Assembly: GCF_036186745.1 (NCBI RefSeq)
Contig: NZ_CP108086.1
Span: forward strand, 2,604,001 to 2,668,000
DNA length: 64,000 bases
Reading direction: 5' to 3'
Source: Microbispora hainanensis
Lineage (GTDB): Bacteria; Actinomycetota; Actinomycetes; Streptosporangiales; Streptosporangiaceae
Within the stretch, counting starts at the first letter, position 1. Each line of letters begins with the position of its first letter. The notes beneath the pieces were generated by a model. The model was not told the origin of the DNA. It searched no databases and saw nothing but the letters and a program-made list of their open reading frames with translations. Made by a program: the position numbers and the translations under genes. Shown piece by piece: positions 38,088-47,615 of this stretch.

Positions 38088-39896
38088 GTGAACGATCCCG
38101 TCATCCACGCCACGCACCCGGAACGCGCCGAGCCGCGCATTGCGCCACCCACCGCGCCGCACACCCTGCCGCACACCGCACCACCCACCGCGCCGCACAC
38201 CGCACCACCCACCGCGCCGCAGGCCCTGCCGCACACTGCGCCGGACGCCGGGCCCCGCACTGCGTCACTTGCTGCGCCGGACGCCGGGCCCCGCGCTGCG
38301 TCACTTGCTGCGCCGGATGCCGTACCGGATGCCGTACCGGATGCCGTGCCGCCGGACTCCGGTGGGCCGTACGAGCAGGCCGCGGATGCCTTCCCGCGCC
38401 TGCTGCTGGAGGCGCTGCGCGGCGCGCCCGGCACCCCCGCCTTCGAACATGGCGACAGGATCGTCTCCCGGGGCGAGCTGCTGGACCTCATCGGACGCAT
38501 GGCCGGTGCGATGCGCGAGGCGGGGCTCGGCCCCGGCACGGGCGTCGCGATCCGCACCGGGCTGTCACCGGAGGCGTTCGCCGCCCAGACGGCCGCGCAC
38601 GTGCTGGGCTGCCGCGTCGTCAGCGTACGGCCCGGGTATACGCCCGGGCAGCTCGCCGACGTCCTCGGCGTGGGCGTTGACGCGGTGATCCTTGATCGAT
38701 CGACGGCGACGCCGGACCTGCTCCACGCCGCCGGACCGGCCACGGTGCTGTCGCTGGGGCCCGTTCCCGGCGCAGAAGACCTGGTGGCTCATCCCGGCGA
38801 CGGCCGCTTCCCCGGCGTGACGGCACGCCCGGACGACGTGGCCCTGCTGACCTTCACCAGCGGCAGCACGGGCCGGCCGAAGGGCTGCGTGCTCACCTAT
38901 CGGGCCATGGCGGCGCACTGGTCCAGTTATCGCGGCTGGTCGTCGATCGCGCCCGGTTTCGCGGAGTCCTTCGAGCGCTACCTGCTCTTCGGCACCCTGT
39001 CGAGCCTGGTGGTGCTGGAGTTCCTGGCGCCGTGCCTGCTGTCCGGCGGCACCGCGGTGATCCCCGAGGAGGACGGCCGTCCCCTGTTCCCGTACGCGAT
39101 CGAGCGGCACCGGATCACCGGCGCGATCGTGACCGTGCCCCGGGTGTGCCAGATGCTCGACCTGCTCCGCGAGGAGCGGGTGGACGTCGGCAGCCTGCGC
39201 GCGCTGACGGTCTCGGGGTCGCCCTTCAGCCCGCACCGGCTGCTGGAGGCGCTCGACCGGCTGGGCCCGGTCGTCCATGTCGCGTACGGCGCGACCGAGG
39301 CCGGGATCATCTCCCTGCTCACGCCAGGGGAAGGCCGCGACGCGCTCACCTCGGTAGGCCGCCCGCACCCCAGCGTGGAGATCAGCGTGCGCGACGAGGA
39401 GGGCCGCCCGGTCGGCACGGGACGCCCCGGCGAGATCCACGTGCGCAGTCCCTTCCTGATGGCGGGCTACTGGAACCTGCCGGAGGAGACCGGCGACGTG
39501 CTGCGGGACGGCTGGCTGCGCACCCGCGATCTCGGGCATCTCGACGAGACCGGCCTGCTGCACCTGGCCGGCCGCACCAGAGACGTGATCATGGTGAACG
39601 CGATCGTCGTCTACGCCGGTCCCATCGAGAAGGTGCTGGCCGGTCACCCCGACGTGGCCGAGGCGTACGTGACCGGCGCGCCGGACGAGCGGACCGGGGA
39701 GGCCGTCCACGCGTTCGTCGTGCCCGCTCCGGGCCGCGCCCCGGACCACGCCGCCCTGACGGAGCTGGTGCGCGCCGAGCTCGGCGCCGACAGCGTGCCC
39801 CGGACGATCACGACGGTGTCCTCCGTGCCGGTCGCGCCGAGCGGAAAACCGGACAAGCGTGCCCTGCTGGAGCGGCATCTGTCGTCTGCGCTCTGA
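38088..39896 (+). CDS. AMP-dependent acyl/aryl-CoA ligase-like enzyme, first gene of an oxidative operon
   Basis: A 602-residue member of the ANL adenylating superfamily. The phosphate loop LTFTSGSTGRPKGCVL (A3), the substrate-side AYGATEAGIISLLTPGEG (A5), the hinge and DGWLRTRDLGHLDETGLLHLAGRTRDVIMVNAIVVY (A7-A8) and the catalytic lysine of APSGKPDKRALLERHL (A10) are all present. It activates a carboxylic acid as an acyl-AMP and probably transfers it to CoA. No carrier-protein domain follows. The N-terminal ~90 residues are a Pro/Thr/Ala repeat (TAPPTAPHT, DAVPDAVPDAV) of no known role. GTG 38088 follows AAGGAG. Two cofactor-dependent oxidases and a P450 follow at 39962-43979. Confidence 0.88.
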   Translation: MNDPVIHATHPERAEPRIAPPTAPHTLPHTAPPTAPHTAPPTAPQALPHTAPDAGPRTASLAAPDAGPRAASLAAPDAVPDAVPDAVPPDSGGPYEQAADAFPRLLLEALRGAPGTPAFEHGDRIVSRGELLDLIGRMAGAMREAGLGPGTGVAIRTGLSPEAFAAQTAAHVLGCRVVSVRPGYTPGQLADVLGVGVDAVILDRSTATPDLLHAAGPATVLSLGPVPGAEDLVAHPGDGRFPGVTARPDDVALLTFTSGSTGRPKGCVLTYRAMAAHWSSYRGWSSIAPGFAESFERYLLFGTLSSLVVLEFLAPCLLSGGTAVIPEEDGRPLFPYAIERHRITGAIVTVPRVCQMLDLLREERVDVGSLRALTVSGSPFSPHRLLEALDRLGPVVHVAYGATEAGIISLLTPGEGRDALTSVGRPHPSVEISVRDEEGRPVGTGRPGEIHVRSPFLMAGYWNLPEETGDVLRDGWLRTRDLGHLDETGLLHLAGRTRDVIMVNAIVVYAGPIEKVLAGHPDVAEAYVTGAPDERTGEAVHAFVVPAPGRAPDHAALTELVRAELGADSVPRTITTVSSVPVAPSGKPDKRALLERHLSSAL

Positions 39897-39961
39897 TCCG
39901 TCTCTGAGAATCACCCGCCAACACTGGTGAAACTTCAAGCACCCCAGTGAGGGAGGCGTCA

Positions 39962-41530
39962 GTGCCGGACAACATCCTGGACTACCTGGTGATCGGTGCC
40001 GGACCGGCGGGCCTGCAGATGGGCCACTTCCTGCACCGGGCGGGGCGCAGCTACCGGATTCTCGAGGCGGCGCCCGAGCCCGGCGCGTTCTTCCGGACCT
40101 TTCCCCGCCATCGCACGCTCATCTCCGTCAACAAGAAGTACACCGGATGGGACGACCCGGAGCTCAACCTCCGGATGGACTGGAACTCGCTGCTGTCGGA
40201 CGACCCCCGTCTCCTGTTCACGCACTACAGCGACCGGTATTTCCCCGCCGCCGAGGACCTCCTCCGCTATCTGGAGGACTTCGCCGCCTTCCACGGCCTG
40301 CACGTCACGTACGACGCCCGGGTCGCGGAGATCACGCGCCCGGACGCCGCGGGGCCGTTCACGGTGACCGACGAGCACGGCCGGACCTACCGGGCGCGGC
40401 GGGTGATCGTCGCGACGGGGGTCACCCGGCCCAACGTCCCGCCCATCCCCGGCATCGAGACGGCCGAGCCGTACGGCACGCACTCGACCGACCCCGCGGA
40501 CTACACGAACCTGCGGGTGCTGATCATCGGCAAGGGCAACTCGGCCTTCGAGACCGCCGACAACCTCGTCGAGACGGCCGCGGTCATCCACGTGGCCGGG
40601 CCGCGCTCGGTGCGCCTGGCCTGGCGGACCCACTTCGTGGGTCACCTGCGCGCGTTCAACGCCAACTTCCTCGACACCTATCAGCTCAAGTTGCAGAACG
40701 CCGTGCTGGACGGCGACGTCAGGCGCATCGAGCGCCGGGCCGACGGCTCCTACCTGGTCACGGTGGCCTTCGTCCGGGCCGACGAGGTCACCAAGGACAT
40801 CCCGTACGACAAGGTGATCGTCTGCACCGGATTCCGGTTCGACGCCGCCATCTTCTCGCCCGAGTGCCGTCCCGAGCTGACGATCGGGGACCGGTTCCCC
40901 GCGCTGACCCCGGCGTACGAGTCGGTCAACGTGCCCGGTCTCCACTTCGCCGGCACGCTCACCCAGTCGCTCGACTTCAAGCGCGGCACCAACGCGTTCA
41001 TCCACGGTTTCCGCTACGGCGTGCGCGCCCTGCACCGCTTGCTGGAGCACCGGAATCACGGCGTCCCCTGGCCGGGCCGCGACCTGCCCGCCGACCCGGA
41101 CGCCCTCGCGGCGGCCGTGCTCGAACGGGTCAACCGCAGCTCGGCGCTGTGGCAGCAGTTCGGAGTGCTCGCCGACATGATCGTCCCGGACGGGAACGGC
41201 GGCATGCGCTACCTGGAGGAGCTGCCGCTCGACCTGCAGGGCCCGCCGCTCGGCGACGCGGGCCACTACGCGATCACCCTGGAGTACGGCCCGCACCATG
41301 ACAAGATCGACCCCTTCGACATCAGCGTGGGGCGGATCAGGCAGAGCGACGCGGAGCGGGCGGACGAGGGCCACTATCTCCACCCGGTCGTACGCCGCTA
41401 CAGAGGCGGCGTGGTGGAGGCCGTCCACCACGTGACCGAGAACCTGGAGAACGACTGGACCTCGGAAGAGGTGCACCTGCGCCCGCTCCGGGACTTCTTC
41501 CAGCGTCAGAGCCTCCCTGTTTCGGTGTGA
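39962..41530 (+). CDS. FAD-dependent oxidoreductase, FOXRED2-like
   Basis: A 522-residue flavoprotein. [29 protein letters not shown] is the FAD Rossmann motif, and a second dinucleotide motif [17 protein letters not shown] lies at ~187-203. The block [59 protein letters not shown]-type sequence (residues ~45-110) is strongly like animal FOXRED2 and related bacterial flavin monooxygenases. It may oxygenate or dehydrogenate a substrate; none is known. GTG 39962 follows GGGAGG, and its stop overlaps the next gene as GTGA. Confidence 0.88.
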   Translation: [522 protein letters not shown]

Positions 41531-42609
41531 CGGCCGTGCTGGCGACGATCCGGGACTTCGAGGCGGCGGCCCGCGCCCGGCTGGACCCCGCCCACTACGA
41601 CTATTTCGCCGGTGGGGCCGGCGACGAGGTCACGGTGAAGGCCAACGAGGCGGCGTTCGCCCGGCTCGGGCTGCTGCCGCGTGTCCTGCGCGGCGCGGGA
41701 ACCCCGCAGATCGGGGTCACCCTGCTGGGCAGCCGCATGGCCATGCCGGTGCTGGTGGCGCCGACCGCGTTCCACCGGCTCGCCGACCCGGAGGGGGAGA
41801 AGGCCACGGCCCGCGCGGTGGCCGCCGCGGAGACCATCATGATCGTGAGCATGGCCGCCACGGTCGCGGTCGAGGACGTCGCGGCGGCGGCGCCGGGCGC
41901 CACCCTGTGGTTCCAGCTCTACGTGCAGCCCGACATGGCGTTCACCGAGGCGATCGTCCGGCGTGCCGAGAAGGCCGGCTGCGCGGCGCTGGTCGTCACC
42001 GTGGACTCGCCTGCCCGGGGACGCCGGGACCAGGACGTACGCAACGGCTTCGACGACCTGCCCGAGGGCATGCACTGCGAGAACCTGCGCGACGGCGACG
42101 GCGACCACGACGCTGACGGTGACGGCGACCGGGGCCCGGTGCGGCCGATCGTCATGTCACCGGCGATCTCCTGGGAGCATGTCGATCTGCTGCGGCGGAT
42201 GACCCGGCTGCCGATCGTGCTCAAGGGCGTCACGCATCCCGCCGACGCGCGCCTCGCCCTCGACCACGGCGTCTCGGCGCTGTACGTCTCCAATCACGGC
42301 GGACGGCAGCTCGACACCGTTCCCGCCACCGTCGATCTGCTGCCGGAGATCGTGGCCGCCGTCGGCGGGGCCGTCCCGGTGCTGGTGGACGGCGGGATCC
42401 GGCGCGGCACCGACGTGGTCAAGGCGCTGGCGCTGGGCGCGTCCGCCGTCGCGGTCGGCCGTCCGGTGATCTGGGGCCTGGCGGCGGGCGGCGAGTGCGG
42501 CGTGGCCCGCGTGCTCGAAATGCTGCGGGACGAGGTCGAGCACGCGCTCACCCTGTGCGGCCTCGCCTCGGTCCGTGACCTCGAACCGGGATTGGTGCGG
42601 CGATGCTGA
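41527..42609 (+). CDS. FMN-dependent alpha-hydroxy-acid oxidase/dehydrogenase
   Basis: A 360-residue TIM-barrel enzyme of the glycolate/lactate/mandelate oxidase family, which oxidises an alpha-hydroxy acid to the alpha-keto acid. HYDYFAGGAGDE, LWFQLYVQPD, IVLKGVTHPADA and SNHGGRQLD carry the conserved Tyr, Tyr, Lys, His and Arg; the end has GIRRGTDVVKALALGASAVAVGRP, the FMN phosphate loop. GTG 41527 overlaps the previous stop (GTGA), and the next gene starts inside its last codons. Actinomycetes use such enzymes for 4-hydroxymandelate in hydroxyphenylglycine synthesis, but the partner enzymes are absent here. Confidence 0.92.
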   Translation: MTAVLATIRDFEAAARARLDPAHYDYFAGGAGDEVTVKANEAAFARLGLLPRVLRGAGTPQIGVTLLGSRMAMPVLVAPTAFHRLADPEGEKATARAVAAAETIMIVSMAATVAVEDVAAAAPGATLWFQLYVQPDMAFTEAIVRRAEKAGCAALVVTVDSPARGRRDQDVRNGFDDLPEGMHCENLRDGDGDHDADGDGDRGPVRPIVMSPAISWEHVDLLRRMTRLPIVLKGVTHPADARLALDHGVSALYVSNHGGRQLDTVPATVDLLPEIVAAVGGAVPVLVDGGIRRGTDVVKALALGASAVAVGRPVIWGLAAGGECGVARVLEMLRDEVEHALTLCGLASVRDLEPGLVRRC

Positions 42610-43979
42610 CGGCGGTGTGGGCGGCCGCGGCCGTCGTGGTCGTGATCAGCCTGCCCCGGTGGCTGCCCGGGCGGGTCGTCGCGCTGCGCGGCTGGGTGTT
42701 CACGAGGATCAACGGCGAGGAGAGCATCACGGTGCCCGGCGACCTCGTCGGCGTCGACCGGTTCAGGGAGGTCTACTCCCATCCGGCCGCCTCCGGCCGG
42801 AGCGAGGGCGCCGCCCTGTCGGACCTGTTCTGGTATTGGCTGTCGCCGGGGCCCGAGATGCACCAGGAGCACCTGGAGGCCGGGGAGCGGTACGACGCCG
42901 TCGCCCTCGCCACGCGCCGCATCCTGTCCGTGCCGCGGGCGCGGGTGGAGGAGCTGACCCGATCGTGCGTCGTACGGGCACTGGAGGGCGGGCGCGGGGA
43001 CAGACGTCGGGTGGTCCGGCTGCGCGACCTGATGATGCCGGTCTGGGCGGAGTTCTCCTACGAGCTCGTCTTCGGCGAGCCGTGCCCGCCGCATGCCCGT
43101 GATCTCATCGTCGGCAACGCGGACGACGTCGTGACCGCGCTCAAGTGCTGCGGCCTGCGGCACATGGACCGGCGCGACCGGCTGACCGCCTATCTCGTCG
43201 AGTCGCTGCCCCGCGTGAAACACGAGCTGCCCGCGGGCCTGACCACCCGGGAGTGCGCGCTGTATCTCCAGGGCGCCTTCTTCAACACGGCCGTCGTGCA
43301 GATGTCGGAGGCCACGGCCCATGTGCTGATGGCGCTCGCCCGGCACCCGGACGTACAGGCCAGGGCGCGGGCCGGAGACGACCGCTACCTCGACCAGGTG
43401 ATCGCGGAGACGCTGCGGCTCTATCCGCTCTTCGGCATCGCCCACCGGATCACCACAGGCGACATCCCCCTCGGCGAGGACGTCGTCATCCCGGCCGGTT
43501 CGGTGCTGTGCTTCGACTACCCCGCCTTCCACCGCGCGGGCTTCCCCGACCCCGGGCGTTTCGATCCCGGCCGCTTCGCCCCCGGGCACGCCCCGGTCAG
43601 GGAGCTCAACCACATCCCGTTCGGCATGCCGGCGAACCGTCCCTGCCCGGCGTGGCGGCTCGCGCCGCTCGCCCTGCGGGTCGCGGTCCGGGAGATCCTG
43701 CGGGCGTACGAGCTCGACTCCACCGCCGCGCACACCCGGTCGCTGCCCAACCGGGGACCGTGCCTGCTCACCCCCCTGGATCCAGCAGGCTCGGCGGCGG
43801 CGCGGCACGGGCCGGGACGCCGCCTGACGCTGCTGTACATGCGGCTCAAGGACGGCTGGGAGGACGTCTGGCGCAGCCTGGTCCAGCTCGTCCTCGGCAC
43901 GTACATGGTGTGGGACGCGCGGCGGCTGCGGCTGTGCGAGCGCCACTTCTCCGGCCACGCCCGTCCCGAGGGCACGTAG
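42603..43979 (+). CDS. Cytochrome P450 with N-terminal membrane anchor
   Basis: A 458-residue P450. The ExxR pair is E269/R272 and the heme loop is PFGMPANRPC with C348. Unlike most bacterial P450s it begins with a hydrophobic helix (AVWAAAAVVVVISLPRWL), which suggests membrane attachment, and it has ~75 residues after the usual end. The I-helix reads QGAFFNTAVVQ in place of the usual AG-x-(D/E)-T-T, so the acid next to the threonine is lost. The gene overlaps the preceding oxidase by 7 bases. The frame runs straight to the 43979 stop and shows no damage. Confidence 0.87.
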   Translation: MLTAVWAAAAVVVVISLPRWLPGRVVALRGWVFTRINGEESITVPGDLVGVDRFREVYSHPAASGRSEGAALSDLFWYWLSPGPEMHQEHLEAGERYDAVALATRRILSVPRARVEELTRSCVVRALEGGRGDRRRVVRLRDLMMPVWAEFSYELVFGEPCPPHARDLIVGNADDVVTALKCCGLRHMDRRDRLTAYLVESLPRVKHELPAGLTTRECALYLQGAFFNTAVVQMSEATAHVLMALARHPDVQARARAGDDRYLDQVIAETLRLYPLFGIAHRITTGDIPLGEDVVIPAGSVLCFDYPAFHRAGFPDPGRFDPGRFAPGHAPVRELNHIPFGMPANRPCPAWRLAPLALRVAVREILRAYELDSTAAHTRSLPNRGPCLLTPLDPAGSAAARHGPGRRLTLLYMRLKDGWEDVWRSLVQLVLGTYMVWDARRLRLCERHFSGHARPEGT

Positions 43980-43987
43980 ACGACCCG

Positions 43988-44093
43988 CCGATCTCCGGCT
44001 CCGGTCAAGATCTCAGGCCCCGCCGGATCTCCGGCTCCGGCCCGCCGATTTCAGGCCCCGAACGAGTCACAGGTTCCGAACGAGTCACAGGTT
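43988..44093. repeat. Degenerate and 18-bp tandem repeats before the antiporter gene
   Basis: Two ~36-bp copies of the form GATCTCCGGCTCCGG…TTTCAGGCCCC are followed by an exact 18-bp tandem duplication (CCGAACGAGTCACAGGTT at 44058-44075 and 44076-44093). The array fills the region between the P450 stop and the antiporter start. Confidence 0.8.
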
Positions 44094-44118
44094 CCGACCA
44101 CGAGCGGAGGCACTTGCC

Positions 44119-45507
44119 ATGCCCGTTCCGGCCCTTCTCTCCGTTTCCGCCCCTGATTCTCCCCCCGCCCTCGCCGCCCTTGCCGAGCAGGCCCAAGCGG
44201 TCGATCCCAACCTGGAGCTGGTCCTCAGGGTGCTGCCTGCCCTGGCCGTCATCCTGCTGACCGCCGCGGTGTGCGGCCGGCTGGCCAACATGGTGCTGCA
44301 GCCGCGTGTCGTCGGCGAGATGGTCGCCGGCGTCCTGCTCGGGCCGACGCTGCTCGGCGCGGTGTTTCCCGACGCGCAGGAGGCACTGTTCCCCGACGAG
44401 GTCAGGCCGGTCCTGTACGTGCTCAGCACCCTCGGCCTGACGTTGTACATGTTCCTGGTCGGGGCGGGGATCGACCACGACGCCCGGGAGCCGGGCGAGC
44501 TGCGCAAGGCGGGCGTGCTCGCGGCGGCGGGCATCCTCTCTCCGGTGGTGCTCGGCGGCGCCGCCGGTCTCGCCCTGTGGGACAGCCTCTCCCGCCCGGA
44601 CGTCGGCCGGATCGAGTTCGCCCTGTTCCTCGGGGGAGCGCTGTCGCTGACCGCGTTCCCCATGCTCGCCAGGATCCTGTACGAGCGCGGGCTGCAGAAC
44701 TCCCGTATCGGCCGGGTCGCCCTGCTGGCCGCCTCGATCGACGACGCCGCGGCGTGGTGCCTGCTCGCGGCGCTGTCGGCGGTGCACCTGGGCGGCGGCA
44801 CCGGTGACACGCTGCGCACCATCGCCCTGGCGGCGCTGTTCGCGGTGGTGATGCTCGGGGTGGTGGCCCCGCTGCTGCGCCCCCTCGGCCGCCGCGTCGC
44901 GCGGACCGGGAGCCTCAGCGCCGGAGCCGTGTACGTGATCGTGCTGGTGCCGCTCACGGCCGGATGGATCACCGACGCGATCGGCGTCTACTCGGTCTTC
45001 GGCGGCTTCATCGCCGGGTTGTCGATGCCGCGCGATCCGGCGTTCCGCGCCGTTCTGCACGGCCGGATGATGGACGTCGTATCGACCCTGCTGCTGCCCG
45101 TCTTCTTCGCGTTCTCGGGGCTGAACACCCATCTCGGCGGCATCGCCGGAAGCTCCGCGCTCCTGACGTTCGCGCTTATTCTGGCCCTGGCCTTCTCCGG
45201 GAAGTATTTCGGCTGTTCGCTGGCGACGCGGGCGTTGGGATTCGGCTGGCGTGAATCCTGGGCCATGGGCGCGATGATGAACGCCCGCGGACTGATGATC
45301 CTCATCTTCATCAACATCGGCCTGGCACAGGGCATGATCACGCAGGAGCTCTTCGCCATGCTCGTCCTCGTGGCGGTGCTCACCACCGCGGGGGCCATGC
45401 CCCTGTACAAGCTCGCGCTGCCGGAGCGCCACGAGCGGGCAGGCGCGGCGACCACGGGGAGCGCGACCCCGGTGGGCGCGGCGGCCGGCGAAACCGGTTT
45501 CAACTAA
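44119..45507 (+). CDS. Cation:proton antiporter (CPA2 / Kef-type)
   Basis: A 462-residue membrane protein with ~12 hydrophobic segments. LANMVLQPRVVGEMVAGVLLGPTLLGAVFPD is the first conserved block, GLTLYMFLVGAGIDHD the next, and the ASIDDAAAWCLLAALSAVHL helix holds the paired acidic residues of the Na+/K+-H+ exchanger family. SVFGGFIAGLSMPRDP and MMNARGLMILI (the nhaA-like end) follow. It exchanges monovalent cations for protons. ATG 44119 follows GGAGG at 9 bases. A two-component system begins 139 bases after the stop on the same strand. Confidence 0.9.
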   Translation: MPVPALLSVSAPDSPPALAALAEQAQAVDPNLELVLRVLPALAVILLTAAVCGRLANMVLQPRVVGEMVAGVLLGPTLLGAVFPDAQEALFPDEVRPVLYVLSTLGLTLYMFLVGAGIDHDAREPGELRKAGVLAAAGILSPVVLGGAAGLALWDSLSRPDVGRIEFALFLGGALSLTAFPMLARILYERGLQNSRIGRVALLAASIDDAAAWCLLAALSAVHLGGGTGDTLRTIALAALFAVVMLGVVAPLLRPLGRRVARTGSLSAGAVYVIVLVPLTAGWITDAIGVYSVFGGFIAGLSMPRDPAFRAVLHGRMMDVVSTLLLPVFFAFSGLNTHLGGIAGSSALLTFALILALAFSGKYFGCSLATRALGFGWRESWAMGAMMNARGLMILIFINIGLAQGMITQELFAMLVLVAVLTTAGAMPLYKLALPERHERAGAATTGSATPVGAAAGETGFN

Positions 45508-45645
45508 TTTCATGTGTGAATTCGGACATTCGCAGAACACGGAGGGAGGTTTCCGGGGAAGGCGTTCCGAAGTCTGGAAATTTCCCAATTGTGGTGCCAC
45601 GGTGGTCCGGTGGCACGGATATCGGGGACATCCGAACCGCGCTCC

Positions 45646-46299
45646 ATGCGCCTGCTGCTCGTGGAGGACGACCGCGAGCTGGGAGACATGCTGGTCGAGG
45701 TGTTCGCCGACCAGGGCTACACGGTCGACCTGGCGCTGGAGGGCCAGCGGGGCCTGCATCTGGCGCTGAGCCGCGGCTACGACGTGATGATCATCGACCG
45801 TGGGCTGCCAGTGGTCGACGGGCTCGATCTGCTGCGGCGGCTGCGCAAGCAGGCCGTCACCGCTCCGGTGCTGATGCTCACCGCCTTCGGCGCCCTCGCC
45901 GACCGGGTCACCGGACTCGACGCGGGCGCCGAAGACTATCTGGTCAAGCCGTTCGAGATCGAGGAGCTGCTGGCCAGGGTGCGCGCCCTGCACCGCAGAA
46001 ACCTGGACCAGGCCGCGCTGCTGCCGCTCGGCGACGGCTGGCTCGACTCCGCGTCCTGCACCGTACGGCTGCCGTCCGGCGAGCAGGTGCCGCTGTCCGG
46101 CCGGGAGTGCCGGCTGCTCCACGCGCTGGCGGCCCGCCCCCGGCAGGTGCACACGCGTACGTCGCTGCGGCAGCGGATCTTCGACGGCGCCAGGACCGAG
46201 GCCATCGTGGACACCTACGTCTACTACCTGCGCGCCAAACTGGGGCACAACGTCGTCCGTACGGTGCGGGGCGTGGGGTATCGCCTGGGTGAGCTGTGA
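45646..46299 (+). CDS. OmpR-type response regulator
   Basis: A 217-residue regulator: a receiver with acidic residues E7, D8 and D9, phospho-acceptor D51 (VMIIDRGLPVVDGL), T82-type and K104-type positions present (MLTAFG, LVKPFE), then a winged-helix DNA-binding domain ending VVRTVRGVGYRLGEL. It overlaps the sensor kinase gene by 4 bases (GTGA). ATG 45646 opens MRLLLVEDDRE. The target genes are unknown; the antiporter upstream is one candidate. Confidence 0.93.
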   Translation: MRLLLVEDDRELGDMLVEVFADQGYTVDLALEGQRGLHLALSRGYDVMIIDRGLPVVDGLDLLRRLRKQAVTAPVLMLTAFGALADRVTGLDAGAEDYLVKPFEIEELLARVRALHRRNLDQAALLPLGDGWLDSASCTVRLPSGEQVPLSGRECRLLHALAARPRQVHTRTSLRQRIFDGARTEAIVDTYVYYLRAKLGHNVVRTVRGVGYRLGEL

Positions 46300-47615
46300 C
46301 GGCCCTGCGGTCCTACGACCCCGAGCGGCGCCTGCTGACCCGGACACGCCGCCGGATCACCGCGCAGGTGGCGGCCGTGTTCTCGCTGGCGATCGCCCTC
46401 CTGGGCACGCTGGTCTACTGCGTGGTGGTGGACGAGCAGGACGCCACCGCCCGGCGTGATCTGGCCGTGGCCGCGATGTCGGCCCCGATGGACCACCCGC
46501 CGCCCTGCGTATGGCTGTTCGAGCTCCGGGCGGGCACCCTGCGGAGCACCCCGGGGGCGCCGGAGAACCTGCCGGTGCGCGAGGAGCTCGACCGGGTCGC
46601 CGCCGACGGCCGCACCCGGGTCGAGGTCGCGGAGATCGGCGGCGCGACCTACCTGGTCCGTACGCAGTGGCGCGGCGACGCGCTGCAGCAGGCGGTGATG
46701 GACCTGTACTACCCCGTCACCGAGCGGGAGCGGCTGCTGCGCACGCTCTGCGCGGCCGAGATCGCGGCTCTGCTGGCGGCGTTGCTGATCGGCCAGGTCC
46801 TCGCCCGCCGGGCGATCGCGCCGCTGGGCGAGGCACTCGACCGGCAGCGCCGGTTCACCGCCGACGTCAGTCACGAGCTGCGCAGCCCGCTGGCCCGGCT
46901 GCACGTCCGCGCGCAGCTCGCCGCCCGGCGCCTGCGGCGCGAGCCCGATCCCGATCTCGTCGCAGGCGACGTCGACCGGCTGGTCACCGGCATCGGGCAA
47001 CTCGGCGAGGTGATCGACGACCTGTTGCTGTCGGCCCAGCTCAGGCAGCGCCGCCGGCCGTTCGAGCCGGTGGACCTGGGCGCGCTGGCCGAGGAGTCGG
47101 CCGACGCCGAGGCGGCCCGCGCCGGGCAGCGCGGGGTGACGATCGACGTGCGGCGGGGTCCGGGTGACCATGTCGTGCGCGGAGCGCCGTCCGCGCTGCG
47201 CCGGGTGATCTCCGCGCTCCTCGACAACGCGCTCCGCCACACCTCGGCGGGCGGCCACATCAAGGTGACCGTGTCTTCGGAGGAACAGACCGTACGGCTC
47301 AGCGTCCGGGACGACGGCGTGGGTCTGGACCCGCGTGACGGCGAGCGCCTGTTCGGCAGGCATGCCGGATTGCCCCACGCCGGAGGTCTCGGCATCGGCC
47401 TGGCCCTCGTGAGCGAGGTGATGGACGCCCACGGCGGCACGATCGAGGTGGACGGGCGGCCGGGAGCCGGGGCCGCCTTCACCATCCGCCTCCCCCGGGC
47501 GGCGCCGGACCCCGCGCCGCGTCTCGCCCGGGTCCTCCTGCCCCAGCAGGCGCACGGCGAGACGAACCGAACGCCCGAGGCGACCACCTCCGGCCACGGC
47601 GACGCCTCCCTGTAG
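46296..47615 (+). CDS. Sensor histidine kinase
   Basis: A 439-residue membrane kinase: a first membrane helix (~24-47), a ~90-residue extracellular sensor, and a second membrane helix (~145-168) followed by a short linker. The H-box RFTADVSHELRSPLARLH has phospho-acceptor H193, the N-box is LLDNALRHT, and the ATP lid DDGVGLDPRDGERLFGRHA plus LGIGLALVSEV complete the ATPase domain. The start codon GTG 46296 is inside the regulator's last codons, so the two are translated together. A long Thr/Pro/Arg tail follows the catalytic domain. Confidence 0.93.
   Translation: MTALRSYDPERRLLTRTRRRITAQVAAVFSLAIALLGTLVYCVVVDEQDATARRDLAVAAMSAPMDHPPPCVWLFELRAGTLRSTPGAPENLPVREELDRVAADGRTRVEVAEIGGATYLVRTQWRGDALQQAVMDLYYPVTERERLLRTLCAAEIAALLAALLIGQVLARRAIAPLGEALDRQRRFTADVSHELRSPLARLHVRAQLAARRLRREPDPDLVAGDVDRLVTGIGQLGEVIDDLLLSAQLRQRRRPFEPVDLGALAEESADAEAARAGQRGVTIDVRRGPGDHVVRGAPSALRRVISALLDNALRHTSAGGHIKVTVSSEEQTVRLSVRDDGVGLDPRDGERLFGRHAGLPHAGGLGIGLALVSEVMDAHGGTIEVDGRPGAGAAFTIRLPRAAPDPAPRLARVLLPQQAHGETNRTPEATTSGHGDASL

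Noticed and set aside
41527..42609. Hydroxyphenylglycine pathway suggested by the alpha-hydroxy-acid oxidase
   Set aside because: No hydroxymandelate synthase, prephenate dehydrogenase or aminotransferase gene lies nearby.
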